Below, in pieces: positions 56,386 through 63,545 of a stretch of 64,000 nt of DNA. The first letter of the stretch is position 1, and every line of letters begins with the position of its first letter. The position numbers were made by a program, and so were the translations under genes. The DNA is from Microbacterium sp. RU1D. Lineage in GTDB: Bacteria; Actinomycetota; Actinomycetes; Actinomycetales; Microbacteriaceae. Location of the stretch: the NCBI RefSeq assembly GCF_900156435.1, contig NZ_FTPQ01000003.1, positions 496,001-560,000 on the forward strand, read 5' to 3'. Under the pieces are notes generated by a model that was not told where the DNA came from, ran no database searches, and saw nothing but the letters and a program-made list of their open reading frames with translations.

Positions 56386-58197
56386 TCAGTCTACTTTTCC
56401 GGTGTCGGGGTGGCTCTGGGGAGGGGTCGTGGGTGCCGCGCCCGCGGCGGAGTCGTCGCCGGCACCGCCCACCGGCCGCGTGGATGCCGCGGCGGAGTCG
56501 TCTGCGGCAGCGCCCACCGGCCGCGCGGATGCCGCAGCGGAACCGGCCGCGCCGGGCAGCGACCCGCCATGCTTCTCGGCGAGCTGGTCGACGGCCACGG
56601 CGAGCGTCGGATCTTCGCCACGGGCGAGTCCGGCGTACTCGACGAGAACGGTCCCGCCCTGCGCCGTGGCCTTGACCCACATGCGTCGGCGCGGGACGAA
56701 CAGCGCGGCGAGAAGGCCGAGCAGCGCCAGCAGGGCGAAAGCGAGCACCCAGGGTCCGGCGAGGTCGCGGTGGATCGACAACGAGGCGAAGCGCTTGACC
56801 GACCCTTCGTAGCCGACGGCTCCGGCGGGCGCCTCGTTCTCGAACGTGATGGTGCCGAGGCCGTTGGGCAAATCCTCGGTCTGCCCGGGCATGAGCTGGA
56901 TGGCGGGGGTGCCGCTGTCGCCGCCGGCGATCTGCGTCATGCCCGACGGGTCGAGCGTGTAGACCGAGCGGGGCGTGCCGTCGTCGATCCCCAGGTCGCC
57001 CTCATACACGCGCAGCGTCAGGGTCGGGTACTCGAGCGCGCCGTACGTGGAGGTGAGGGCGCCCGAGGGCAGCACGTCCATCGTCGGGTAGAAGAAGCCG
57101 AGCAGGCCGAGCTGCTCGGGAAGTCCGTCGGCGACCTTGATGACGCCGAGCGAGGTCATGTTGGCATCCTGCGGGAGGAAGGCGACCGAGTCGTGGAAGA
57201 CCTCGTTGCCGTCGGCGTCGCGGATCGTGACGGTCGGGGCGTAGCCGTTGCCGAGCAGGTAGACGCGGTCGCCCTGCACATCGAGCGGGTGGTTCACGCG
57301 CACCTCGCCGTCCTGCGCGTCGCCTCCGGGGGCCTGCGTCGTGACGTGGGCCACGAAGTCGCCGGCCTGGCCCGAGCCCGGCTGCCCGGGGGGGACGTAG
57401 GTGACGTCGAACTTGTCGAGCGTCATCGAGTACGGCGTGAGGGTGTCGCCGCCGACGAAACGACCCGGATTGAACGAGGAGTAGTCGAGCAGGCTGTTGG
57501 CGAAGGCCTGGCCCTCGACGAGCACCCGCTGGCCGGTGTAGGTGAAGCCCCCACCGACGCCGACGGCGATCAGCACGCCGACCAGCGCACCGTGGAACAG
57601 CAGGTTGCCGGTCTCGCGGAGGTACCCGCGTTCCGCCGACACCGAGAACGACCCGCGTCCGTCGTAGCGCGCCACCCGGTAGCCGCTCCTGCGCAGCTGC
57701 GCGGCCGCGCTCTCGACGGCGGCCGCTGCCACGGCATCCGCATCCGCCTCCGCGTCGACCGCGATCGTGCGGGTGCGGTGGTCGTCCAGGCGCGACAGGC
57801 GTGCGGGCGTGCGCGGCGGCTGCGAACGCAGTGCCTTCCAGTGGTGCTTCGTGCGCGGCAGCACGCAGCCGATCAACGAGATGAACAGCAGCAGGTAGAT
57901 CGCCGAGAACCAGGGCGAGGTGTACACGTCGAACAGGCTGAGCTTGTCGAGCACCGGCGCGAGGTCGGGGTTGTCGGTGAAGTACTGGGTGACGCCGTTG
58001 GGGTCGGCACTGCGCTGCGGCACGAGCGAGCCCGGTACGGCGGCGATCGCCAGCAGGAGCAGCAGCACGAGGGCCGTGCGCATGCTGGTCAGCTGCCGCC
58101 ATCCCCACCGCAGCCATCCCACGATGCCGAGGCGCGGCTGGGTGACCTCGTCGGACGCGGAGTCGGCGTGGTCGGACGGACGCAGCGGGTCGGTCAT
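56386..58197 (-). CDS. resB: Cytochrome c biogenesis protein ResB
   Basis: The 603-residue Ccs1/ResB protein has three N-terminal helices with TSPWFSAIYLLLFISLIGCVLPR and RETGNLLFHGALVGVLIAVG, then a large extracytoplasmic domain (about 200-470), a last helix (PWVLAFALLALLGLLAALFV) and a low-complexity C-terminus encoded by a 45-bp tandem duplication. ATG 58197 has AAGGGAAC upstream and follows ccdA by 13 nt; the frame also contains an ATG at 58230 overlapping ccdA. Confidence 0.92.
   Translation of the reverse strand: MTDPLRPSDHADSASDEVTQPRLGIVGWLRWGWRQLTSMRTALVLLLLLAIAAVPGSLVPQRSADPNGVTQYFTDNPDLAPVLDKLSLFDVYTSPWFSAIYLLLFISLIGCVLPRTKHHWKALRSQPPRTPARLSRLDDHRTRTIAVDAEADADAVAAAAVESAAAQLRRSGYRVARYDGRGSFSVSAERGYLRETGNLLFHGALVGVLIAVGVGGGFTYTGQRVLVEGQAFANSLLDYSSFNPGRFVGGDTLTPYSMTLDKFDVTYVPPGQPGSGQAGDFVAHVTTQAPGGDAQDGEVRVNHPLDVQGDRVYLLGNGYAPTVTIRDADGNEVFHDSVAFLPQDANMTSLGVIKVADGLPEQLGLLGFFYPTMDVLPSGALTSTYGALEYPTLTLRVYEGDLGIDDGTPRSVYTLDPSGMTQIAGGDSGTPAIQLMPGQTEDLPNGLGTITFENEAPAGAVGYEGSVKRFASLSIHRDLAGPWVLAFALLALLGLLAALFVPRRRMWVKATAQGGTVLVEYAGLARGEDPTLAVAVDQLAEKHGGSLPGAAGSAAASARPVGAAADDSAAASTRPVGGAGDDSAAGAAPTTPPQSHPDTGKVD
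56388..56393 (-). promoter_or_regulatory. Leaderless -10 hexamer for ccsB, at the resB stop
   Basis: TAGACT on the minus strand is 6 nt before the ATG at 56381 and contains the TAG stop of resB, as at menG/DUF402. Confidence 0.4.
56444..56533. repeat. 45-bp tandem duplication in the 3' end of resB
   Basis: Two near-identical 45-bp units (56444-56488, 56489-56533) encode a 15-residue repeat of the form DDSAAASTRPVGGAG in the disordered tail. Confidence 0.8.
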
Positions 58198-58210
58198 CGT
58201 GTTCCCTTGA

Positions 58211-58960
58211 TCAGAGCGGGAGTTGGACATTGCCCATCACCCCTTGCAGGGCCGACATCCACTGACCCCAGAGCCCCGTGACCATCAGCAGGCCGAGGAC
58301 GATCAGCAGCGCTCCCCCGATGAGGTTCACGACGCGGATGTGCTTTCGCACGAACGCCACGGACTTCGTCGCCCACCCGAATCCGAGGGCGAGAAGCAGG
58401 AAGGGGATGCCGAGGCCCAGCGAGTACATCAGCCCGAGCAGCGCCGCCCGGCCAGGGTCTCCGAGGTTGTACGACACCGAGATGATCGCCGCGAGCGTGG
58501 GCCCGATGCAGGGCGTCCAGCCGATGCCGAGGGCGATGCCCAGCAGCGGAGCGCCGATCAGCCCCAGGTTGCCGCGCGACTGCATCCGCACCGATCGCTG
58601 CGCGAGCCCGAACAGCCCGATGAACACCAGGCCCATCAGGATGATGACCACGCCCATGACGCGCGTGATGACGTCGGCGTACTCGAGGAAGAAGCGCCCG
58701 AGGGTGCCGCCGAGCACGTTCACGGCCATGAACACGACGGTGAACCCCGCGATGAACAGCAGGGTGCCGCCGAGCAGTCTCCCGCGACCGGGCCCGGATG
58801 CCGAGCCCCCGCGCGGCGCGACGGCACCGCCGATGTACCCGAGGTAGCCGGGCACGAGAGGCAGCACACACGGAGAGAGGAACGAGATGAGACCGGCCGC
58901 GAGCGCGATGGGGACGGCCACCCACAGCGCGCCGTCGAAGACGAGGGCGCCGGGGTTCAC
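58211..58960 (-). CDS. ccdA: Thiol-disulfide transporter CcdA
   Basis: The 249-residue membrane protein has six helices with the redox cysteines in LISFLSPCVLPLVPGYLGY (TM1) and IALGIGWTPCIGPTLAA (TM4). It carries reducing power from cytoplasmic thioredoxin to the TlpA-like protein for apocytochrome c reduction. GTG 58960 overlaps the tlpA stop by 4 nt (GTGA). Confidence 0.93.
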   Translation of the reverse strand: MNPGALVFDGALWVAVPIALAAGLISFLSPCVLPLVPGYLGYIGGAVAPRGGSASGPGRGRLLGGTLLFIAGFTVVFMAVNVLGGTLGRFFLEYADVITRVMGVVIILMGLVFIGLFGLAQRSVRMQSRGNLGLIGAPLLGIALGIGWTPCIGPTLAAIISVSYNLGDPGRAALLGLMYSLGLGIPFLLLALGFGWATKSVAFVRKHIRVVNLIGGALLIVLGLLMVTGLWGQWMSALQGVMGNVQLPL

Positions 58961-59565
58961 ACGCTCTCCGCCACGAGCGTGCGCACGATCGCCTCGAGGA
59001 TCGAGGCTTCGGGCAGCTCCCCGACGATGCGGGCGGCGACGCGGCCCTGCTTGTCGAGCACGAGGGTGGTGGGCGTGGCGTTCAGCGGGGTCGCCTTGCT
59101 GAACGCGAGCTTGAGCTGGGCGTCGTCGACGGCCATCGCGCTGGAGTACGACACCTCGTGGTCGCGCGCGAACGACAGGGCCGTCGCCGGCTGGTCGTAG
59201 GTGTTGATGCCGAGGAAGGCAACGTCCTGCCCCTCGAAGCTCTGGTAGGCCTGCTCGAGGCGGGGGGCCTCGATGATGCAGGGCCCGCAGGTGGCGTACC
59301 AGAAGTTCACGACGAGCACCTTGCCGTCGAAGTCGGCGTCGGACACGGCGGAGCCGTTGTCCAGCGTGCCGGAGAACTCCACGGGCTCGCCGCGCTGGTC
59401 GGCGGCGATCTCCTTGGTCTGGAAGCCGTTCGCGGCGATGTAGCCCTTGTTGTCGCCGGCGCGGTACTGGTCGGCGAGCGGGTCGGCGCTGCAGGCTGCG
59501 AGACCCGCGATGAGCGCAGCGGAGGCGAGGACGGCCCCGGCCGCGGAGAGGATTCGGCGCATCAC
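58957..59565 (-). CDS. TlpA/ResA-family thiol-disulfide oxidoreductase lipoprotein
   Basis: The 202-residue lipoprotein (lipobox LAAC, Cys25) has a thioredoxin fold with the active site FWYATCGPCIIEAP (Cys93, Cys96) and the cis-proline in LNATPTTLVLD. It should keep the haem-binding cysteines of apocytochrome c reduced, fed by CcdA. The GTG at 59565 overlaps the phosphatase stop (GTGA); the next codon is an ATG that could also serve. Confidence 0.92.
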   Translation of the reverse strand: MMRRILSAAGAVLASAALIAGLAACSADPLADQYRAGDNKGYIAANGFQTKEIAADQRGEPVEFSGTLDNGSAVSDADFDGKVLVVNFWYATCGPCIIEAPRLEQAYQSFEGQDVAFLGINTYDQPATALSFARDHEVSYSSAMAVDDAQLKLAFSKATPLNATPTTLVLDKQGRVAARIVGELPEASILEAIVRTLVAESV

Positions 59566-60203
59566 ACGGCTCCTACGTCGACGGCGCCGGCGGTGGATGC
59601 CGGCGTTGCGTACGCCACCTCGACGAACCGCGGACCACCGGCGCCCTCGCGCCGTTCGAAGCTCGTCACGCTCGACAGTTCGCAGCGTCGCTTGCGCGGG
59701 TCGTGGCGGGTGGGCTGGTGGGACAGGGCGAGGTGGGTCACCCAGATGGGGAGCTGGTGCGAGACGACGACGACGTCGCCCGAGGGCACGCGGTTCCAGG
59801 CGTCATCCATCGCCGCCACCATGCGGGCGACGATGCGCTCGTACGGTTCGCCCCAGCTGGGGACGGCGGGGCGGCTCAGGTGACGCCAGTTGAGGGGGTT
59901 GGCGAGCGCCTGCTTCATGCGGCGCCCCTCGAAGACGTTGGTGGGCTCGATCACCCGGTCGTCGATGAACGGCCCGGCGCCGAACAGCTCGACGAAGGGT
60001 TCGGCCGACTCGCGCGTGCGCTGCAACGGCGAGACCACGAGGGCGCTCACCGGCCGCTCGAGGCTCTGGACGTACTCGGCCGCCTGCCGCGCCATGCGCC
60101 GACCGTCGACGCTCAGGCCGAACCCGGGGAGCCGACCGTAGAGCACGCGACGGGGGTTGTACACCTCTCCGTGGCGCACGAGATGAAGGCGATCGGCGGG
60201 CAC
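59562..60203 (-). CDS. Histidine phosphatase family protein
   Basis: The 213-residue phosphoglycerate-mutase-like protein has LHLVRHGEVYNPRRVLYG with the catalytic His, SPLQRTRESAEPF, and the second His in VVVSHQLPIWVTHLAL. It heads the cytochrome c maturation operon (TAGACT 6 nt before GTG 60203) and is translationally coupled to the tlpA-like gene. The substrate is unknown, and its link to haem or cytochrome c assembly is context only. Confidence 0.88.
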   Translation of the reverse strand: MPADRLHLVRHGEVYNPRRVLYGRLPGFGLSVDGRRMARQAAEYVQSLERPVSALVVSPLQRTRESAEPFVELFGAGPFIDDRVIEPTNVFEGRRMKQALANPLNWRHLSRPAVPSWGEPYERIVARMVAAMDDAWNRVPSGDVVVVSHQLPIWVTHLALSHQPTRHDPRKRRCELSSVTSFERREGAGGPRFVEVAYATPASTAGAVDVGAV

Positions 60204-60209
60204 GATCCC

Positions 60210-60215
60210 AGTCTA
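60210..60215 (-). promoter_or_regulatory. Leaderless -10 hexamer for the cytochrome c maturation operon
   Basis: TAGACT on the minus strand is 6 nt before the GTG at 60203. Confidence 0.55.
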
Positions 60216-60282
60216 GGCGCGGGTTCTGTGGTCTGACTGAGTCCGGATGCCGGTTGCCTCGACGTGGAGATATCCCGCCGGG

Positions 60283-60972
60283 TCAGGCGTCTTTGCGCGC
60301 AGCGAGCAGCGAGCGCACGCGCGAGTACAGGAACCACGCCACCCCGATGCCGACCGCGGCGATCACGATGTACTGGAGGATCGAGGCGTACTCCTCGACG
60401 ATGTGCCAGTTCTCGCCGAGCAGGTACCCGGCGAGCACGAAGATCGTGTTCCAGATGAGGCTGCCTGCGCCGGTGAGGAGCCCGAAGCGCCAGAGCGGCA
60501 TCTTCGCGACGCCCGCGGGGATGCTGATGAGGCTGCGGAAGATCGGGATCATGCGCCCGAAGAACACGGCCTTGCCCCCGTGCCGCTCGAACCACGCGAC
60601 CGTGCGGTCGACGTCTTCGGGGTGCAGCAGCGGCATCTTCGCGGCGAAGGCGCGCAGGCGCGCGGCGCCGAGCCAGCGGCCGAGTCCGTAGAGCGCGAAG
60701 GCTCCGACGATCGAGCCGAGCGTCGTCCACAGCAGCGCCTCGAAGAGCGTGAACGAGCCGCGACTGGCGGTGAGCCCGGCCATCGGCAGCACGACCTCGC
60801 TGGGCAGAGGCGGGAACAGGTTCTCGAGGGCGATCGCGACACCGGCGCCCACCGGCCCGATGACCTCCATGAGCGACACGGTCCAGTCGGCGAGCGAGGT
60901 GAGCCAGGACTGGCCCTCCGTCGAGCCGGAACCGGCGCGCAGCGGGGAGAGGGAGAGGGTGACGTCGGTCAT
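60283..60972 (-). CDS. DedA-family membrane protein
   Basis: The 229-residue protein has the DedA pattern: ENLFPPLPSEVVLPMAG near residues 48-64, GSIVGAFALYGLGRWLG, and GRMIPIFRSLISIPAGVAKM, followed by GAGSLIWNTIFVLAGYLLGE. DedA proteins are undecaprenyl-phosphate or phospholipid flippases linked to the proton motive force. GAAGGC precedes ATG 60972. It stands alone. Confidence 0.9.
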   Translation of the reverse strand: MTDVTLSLSPLRAGSGSTEGQSWLTSLADWTVSLMEVIGPVGAGVAIALENLFPPLPSEVVLPMAGLTASRGSFTLFEALLWTTLGSIVGAFALYGLGRWLGAARLRAFAAKMPLLHPEDVDRTVAWFERHGGKAVFFGRMIPIFRSLISIPAGVAKMPLWRFGLLTGAGSLIWNTIFVLAGYLLGENWHIVEEYASILQYIVIAAVGIGVAWFLYSRVRSLLAARKDA

Positions 60973-61072
60973 CGGGTGCCTTCGCGCTCGGTGATCGGCC
61001 GCCCGTGCGGGCGCCCACGAGTCAGGCTACGGCCCGGTCAGGCGCCGTTCCTGGGGGTTGCCCCCGAGCGGT

Positions 61073-61462
61073 TCAGGATGCCGAGACCCCGGCGCCGACG
61101 AAAGCCGCGGCGACGAACCACGCGGCGACCATCGACACGATCGCGACGAGGGGCACCCAGAACGCCAGACGATGACGCACGAGACGGACGATCGCGACGA
61201 CCACGCCGATCGCGAGGATCACCCACGGCGCGATGACGGCGATCCAGTACCCGAGGTTCATCAGACCCGTGTCGCACGTCTGCGACCCGCACGCGTCGGC
61301 GGCGAAGGCCAGCAGCACCCCCGCGTACGTCGCGGCCAATGCCAGCAGGGGCAGCAGCACGAGGAGCACGACCGTGAGCGCGACGTCCCAGGGCCGTGCC
61401 GCGCGCGAGCGCGGTTCCGGCCGCAGCGTCCGGAACGACTCCGGGGGGAGGGAGAACGTCAC
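61073..61462 (-). CDS. Small four-helix membrane protein of unknown function
   Basis: The 129-residue protein has a polar N-terminus (about 28 residues, SLPPESFRTLRPEPRSRAAR) and three or four membrane helices with one Cys pair in a loop (ADACGSQTCDTG), which could form a disulfide outside the membrane. The start is GTG 61462, because the ATG at 61471 overlaps the -10 TAAGAT. It resembles hypothetical Microbacteriaceae proteins; I cannot name a family with confidence. Confidence 0.72.
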   Translation of the reverse strand: MTFSLPPESFRTLRPEPRSRAARPWDVALTVVLLVLLPLLALAATYAGVLLAFAADACGSQTCDTGLMNLGYWIAVIAPWVILAIGVVVAIVRLVRHRLAFWVPLVAIVSMVAAWFVAAAFVGAGVSAS

Positions 61463-61469
61463 GAGCGCC

Positions 61470-61475
61470 ATCTTA
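61470..61475 (-). promoter_or_regulatory. Leaderless -10 hexamer for the small membrane protein gene
   Basis: TAAGAT on the minus strand is 7 nt before the GTG at 61462. Confidence 0.5.
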
Positions 61476-61518
61476 GGGAGGCCGCGTCCCGGATTGGCGC
61501 CGCGCCGCCTTCGCGCCC

Positions 61519-61524
61519 TACGTT
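61519..61524 (+). promoter_or_regulatory. Leaderless -10 hexamer for the adenosylhomocysteinase-like operon
   Basis: TACGTT is 6 nt before the GTG at 61531. Confidence 0.5.
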
Positions 61525-61530
61525 CGTGCC

Positions 61531-62292
61531 GTGTCGTCCTCACAGCCCACCCCCGCCTCCCCGCTCGTCGACGCCCTCCCCCTGACGAGACGCCTGCTCG
61601 GCGCCCGCACGCTCGATGCCCGGGCCCTCCCCTACGGTGGAGCTCTCCCCGCCCTCGCCCCGACCTGGCGCGCGGCGATCGCCGCCGAGCTGGGCGCCGA
61701 CGTCGTGCACGATCCGGGGGCGCCCGATCCGCTCGCGTCGCGGGTGTTCGGCATCCTGTACAGCCGACTCCGCGCCGAGCAGGTGGTGCGGGCCCTCTCG
61801 GCGCGCACGAATCTGACACTCGCGGGGAGCACCGTGCGCGTCGTCGGCGACGGGCCGCTCGCCGGCGCGCTGACCGCGCTGCTGCGCCGCCTCGGAGCGG
61901 GGGTCGTTCGCGCCACGGACGACCCCGTCGAACGCCTCGAGGCGGTCCTCGACGGGCTGCGGGTCGAGCGGACCGACGCCCCCCGCGCACTCGTCCACGC
62001 CACGCTCTTGACGGGCCTCGGCCACGATGGGCTCGTCGCCACCGCGCTCGAGGGCCTGGTCGCCGACGCCTCGCCCCGCCCCGTGGATGCCGCGGACGCT
62101 CCGTCCCCGCGCCCGCACGTGCGCTCGATCGCGAAAGGATCGCTCGTGGAGATGCCCTCCCCGCTGCCCACCGACACCGAGGCGCCGACGAGCGCGCAGC
62201 GCCGTCTGCTCGACGCGCTCGTGGCCGCTCTGATCGTCGACGGCGGACCCGACGACGCGCGCGGCGTCTTCGCCGAGGCGGTGACCCCGTGA
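61531..62292 (+). CDS. Uncharacterised protein with a Rossmann-like segment, operon partner of the SAHH-like gene
   Basis: The 253-residue protein has no database family that I recognise. Residues about 98-127 (LAGSTVRVVGDGPLAGALTALL) read like the NAD-binding turn of the neighbouring adenosylhomocysteinase-like protein (LRGATVVVVGFGRVGTGIA). This suggests a degenerate Rossmann half-domain. The rest is Ala/Leu-rich and helical, and the C-terminus is low-complexity. It overlaps the next gene by 4 nt (GTGA), implying stoichiometric synthesis and perhaps a hetero-complex. Confidence 0.6.
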   Translation: MSSSQPTPASPLVDALPLTRRLLGARTLDARALPYGGALPALAPTWRAAIAAELGADVVHDPGAPDPLASRVFGILYSRLRAEQVVRALSARTNLTLAGSTVRVVGDGPLAGALTALLRRLGAGVVRATDDPVERLEAVLDGLRVERTDAPRALVHATLLTGLGHDGLVATALEGLVADASPRPVDAADAPSPRPHVRSIAKGSLVEMPSPLPTDTEAPTSAQRRLLDALVAALIVDGGPDDARGVFAEAVTP

Positions 62293-63545
62293 GCGGCCGC
62301 ATCGCCGATGCGGGGCTATGGCGCGCGGGGCTCGACCGCATCGACTGGGCGCGGGCCCACATGCCGGTCACCGCGGAGCTCGGCGCGCGACTCCGCCGGG
62401 AGGGGACGGTCGACGGCATCAGAGTCGGGGTCTCCGACGTGCTCGAGCCGAAGACCGCGACCGTCGCCCTCGTGCTCGCCGAGGCCGGGGCCGAGGTGGT
62501 CGTCACCTCCGCGGGGCGCAACACCGACGACGCGGTCGCAGCGGCCCTCGCGCACGCGGGCATCCCCGTCTACGCCCGCGAAGCGGCCGATCGCGTCGAG
62601 GACCGCGACAACGCGCTGGCCCTCCTCGCGCATCGACCTCAGGTGATCGTCGACGACGGCGCCTCCACGATCCGCCTCGCCCACCTCGCGCGTCCCGACG
62701 TGGTGGCCGAGATGTACGGCGCGACGGAGCAGACCACCTCCGGAGTGCGTCCGCTGCGCCGGATGGAAGCCGACGGCGCCCTGCGCATCCCGGTCGTCGC
62801 CGCGAACGATGCCCGTTCCAAGTCGCTGTTCGACAACATGCACGGTACGGGCCAGTCGGTGGTCTTCGCCGTCGCCGACGTGGCCGATCGATCCCTGCGC
62901 GGCGCGACCGTCGTCGTGGTGGGTTTCGGTCGCGTCGGGACCGGTATCGCGCAGCACTGCGCGGCGCTCGGCGCGCGCGTCGTCGTCACCGAGACCGACG
63001 CGGTCGCGGCGCTCCAGGCCGCCTTCGCCGGTTACGAGGTGCGTCCGCTCGCCGAGGCCGTCCGCGCCGCCGACGTCGTCATCTCGGCCACCGGCATCCG
63101 GCACACGATCGACGTCGCCCACCTCGACGCCCTCCCCCACGGGGCGATCGTCGCCGTCGGCGGGGGCGTCGGGCAGGAGATCGCGCTCGACGCAGCCCAG
63201 GCCGCCGGCGCGGTCGAGGTCTCGCGCGACGGGGCCGTGTCGGTCCTGCGGATGCCGAGCGGCACCGAGGTGCGCGTGCTCGACGACGGCAACTGCCTCA
63301 ACGTCAGCGCCGCGGAGGGCAACCCCGTCGAGATCATGGACCTGTCATTCGGCGTCCAGCTCGCCTCGGTCGCGCACCTGCTCACCGAACGCGACCTCGC
63401 CCCGGGCGTTCACGAGCTCCCACGGGCCGCCGACGACGAGGTCGCGGCGATCGCCCTCGCCTCCTTCGGCGGTGCGCTCGACGTCCCCTCGGCGGCCCAG
63501 CGGGCCTTCCTCGCCGCCTGGAACACCGAGGAGGCCGACGAGTGA
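62289..63545 (+). CDS. Adenosylhomocysteinase-like NAD-binding protein lacking canonical histidines
   Basis: The 418-residue protein aligns with SAH hydrolase: IVDDGASTIRL, MYGATEQTTSGVRPL, ANDARSKSLFDNMHGTGQS (conserved Lys and Asp), NAD site VVVVGFGRVGTGIA, and NVSAAEGNPVEIMDLSFGVQ at the end. It is shorter than typical enzymes (about 430-490). The segment that normally reads GHFxxEI is AVGGGVGQEI, and the usual GHP near the C-terminus is GNP, so two histidines of the active site are missing. Canonical SAH hydrolysis is therefore doubtful. It is coupled by GTGA overlaps to genes on both sides, including an amidohydrolase. Confidence 0.78.
   Translation: MSGRIADAGLWRAGLDRIDWARAHMPVTAELGARLRREGTVDGIRVGVSDVLEPKTATVALVLAEAGAEVVVTSAGRNTDDAVAAALAHAGIPVYAREAADRVEDRDNALALLAHRPQVIVDDGASTIRLAHLARPDVVAEMYGATEQTTSGVRPLRRMEADGALRIPVVAANDARSKSLFDNMHGTGQSVVFAVADVADRSLRGATVVVVGFGRVGTGIAQHCAALGARVVVTETDAVAALQAAFAGYEVRPLAEAVRAADVVISATGIRHTIDVAHLDALPHGAIVAVGGGVGQEIALDAAQAAGAVEVSRDGAVSVLRMPSGTEVRVLDDGNCLNVSAAEGNPVEIMDLSFGVQLASVAHLLTERDLAPGVHELPRAADDEVAAIALASFGGALDVPSAAQRAFLAAWNTEEADE

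Noticed and set aside
61051..61066. Short GGGGG/CCCCC hairpin after the small membrane protein gene
   Set aside because: The stem is only five pairs with a three-base loop and no T-tract; too weak to call a terminator.
61463..61471. ATG at 61471 as start of the small membrane protein
   Set aside because: It overlaps the best -10 hexamer (61470-61475); GTG 61462 lies at the leaderless spacing instead.
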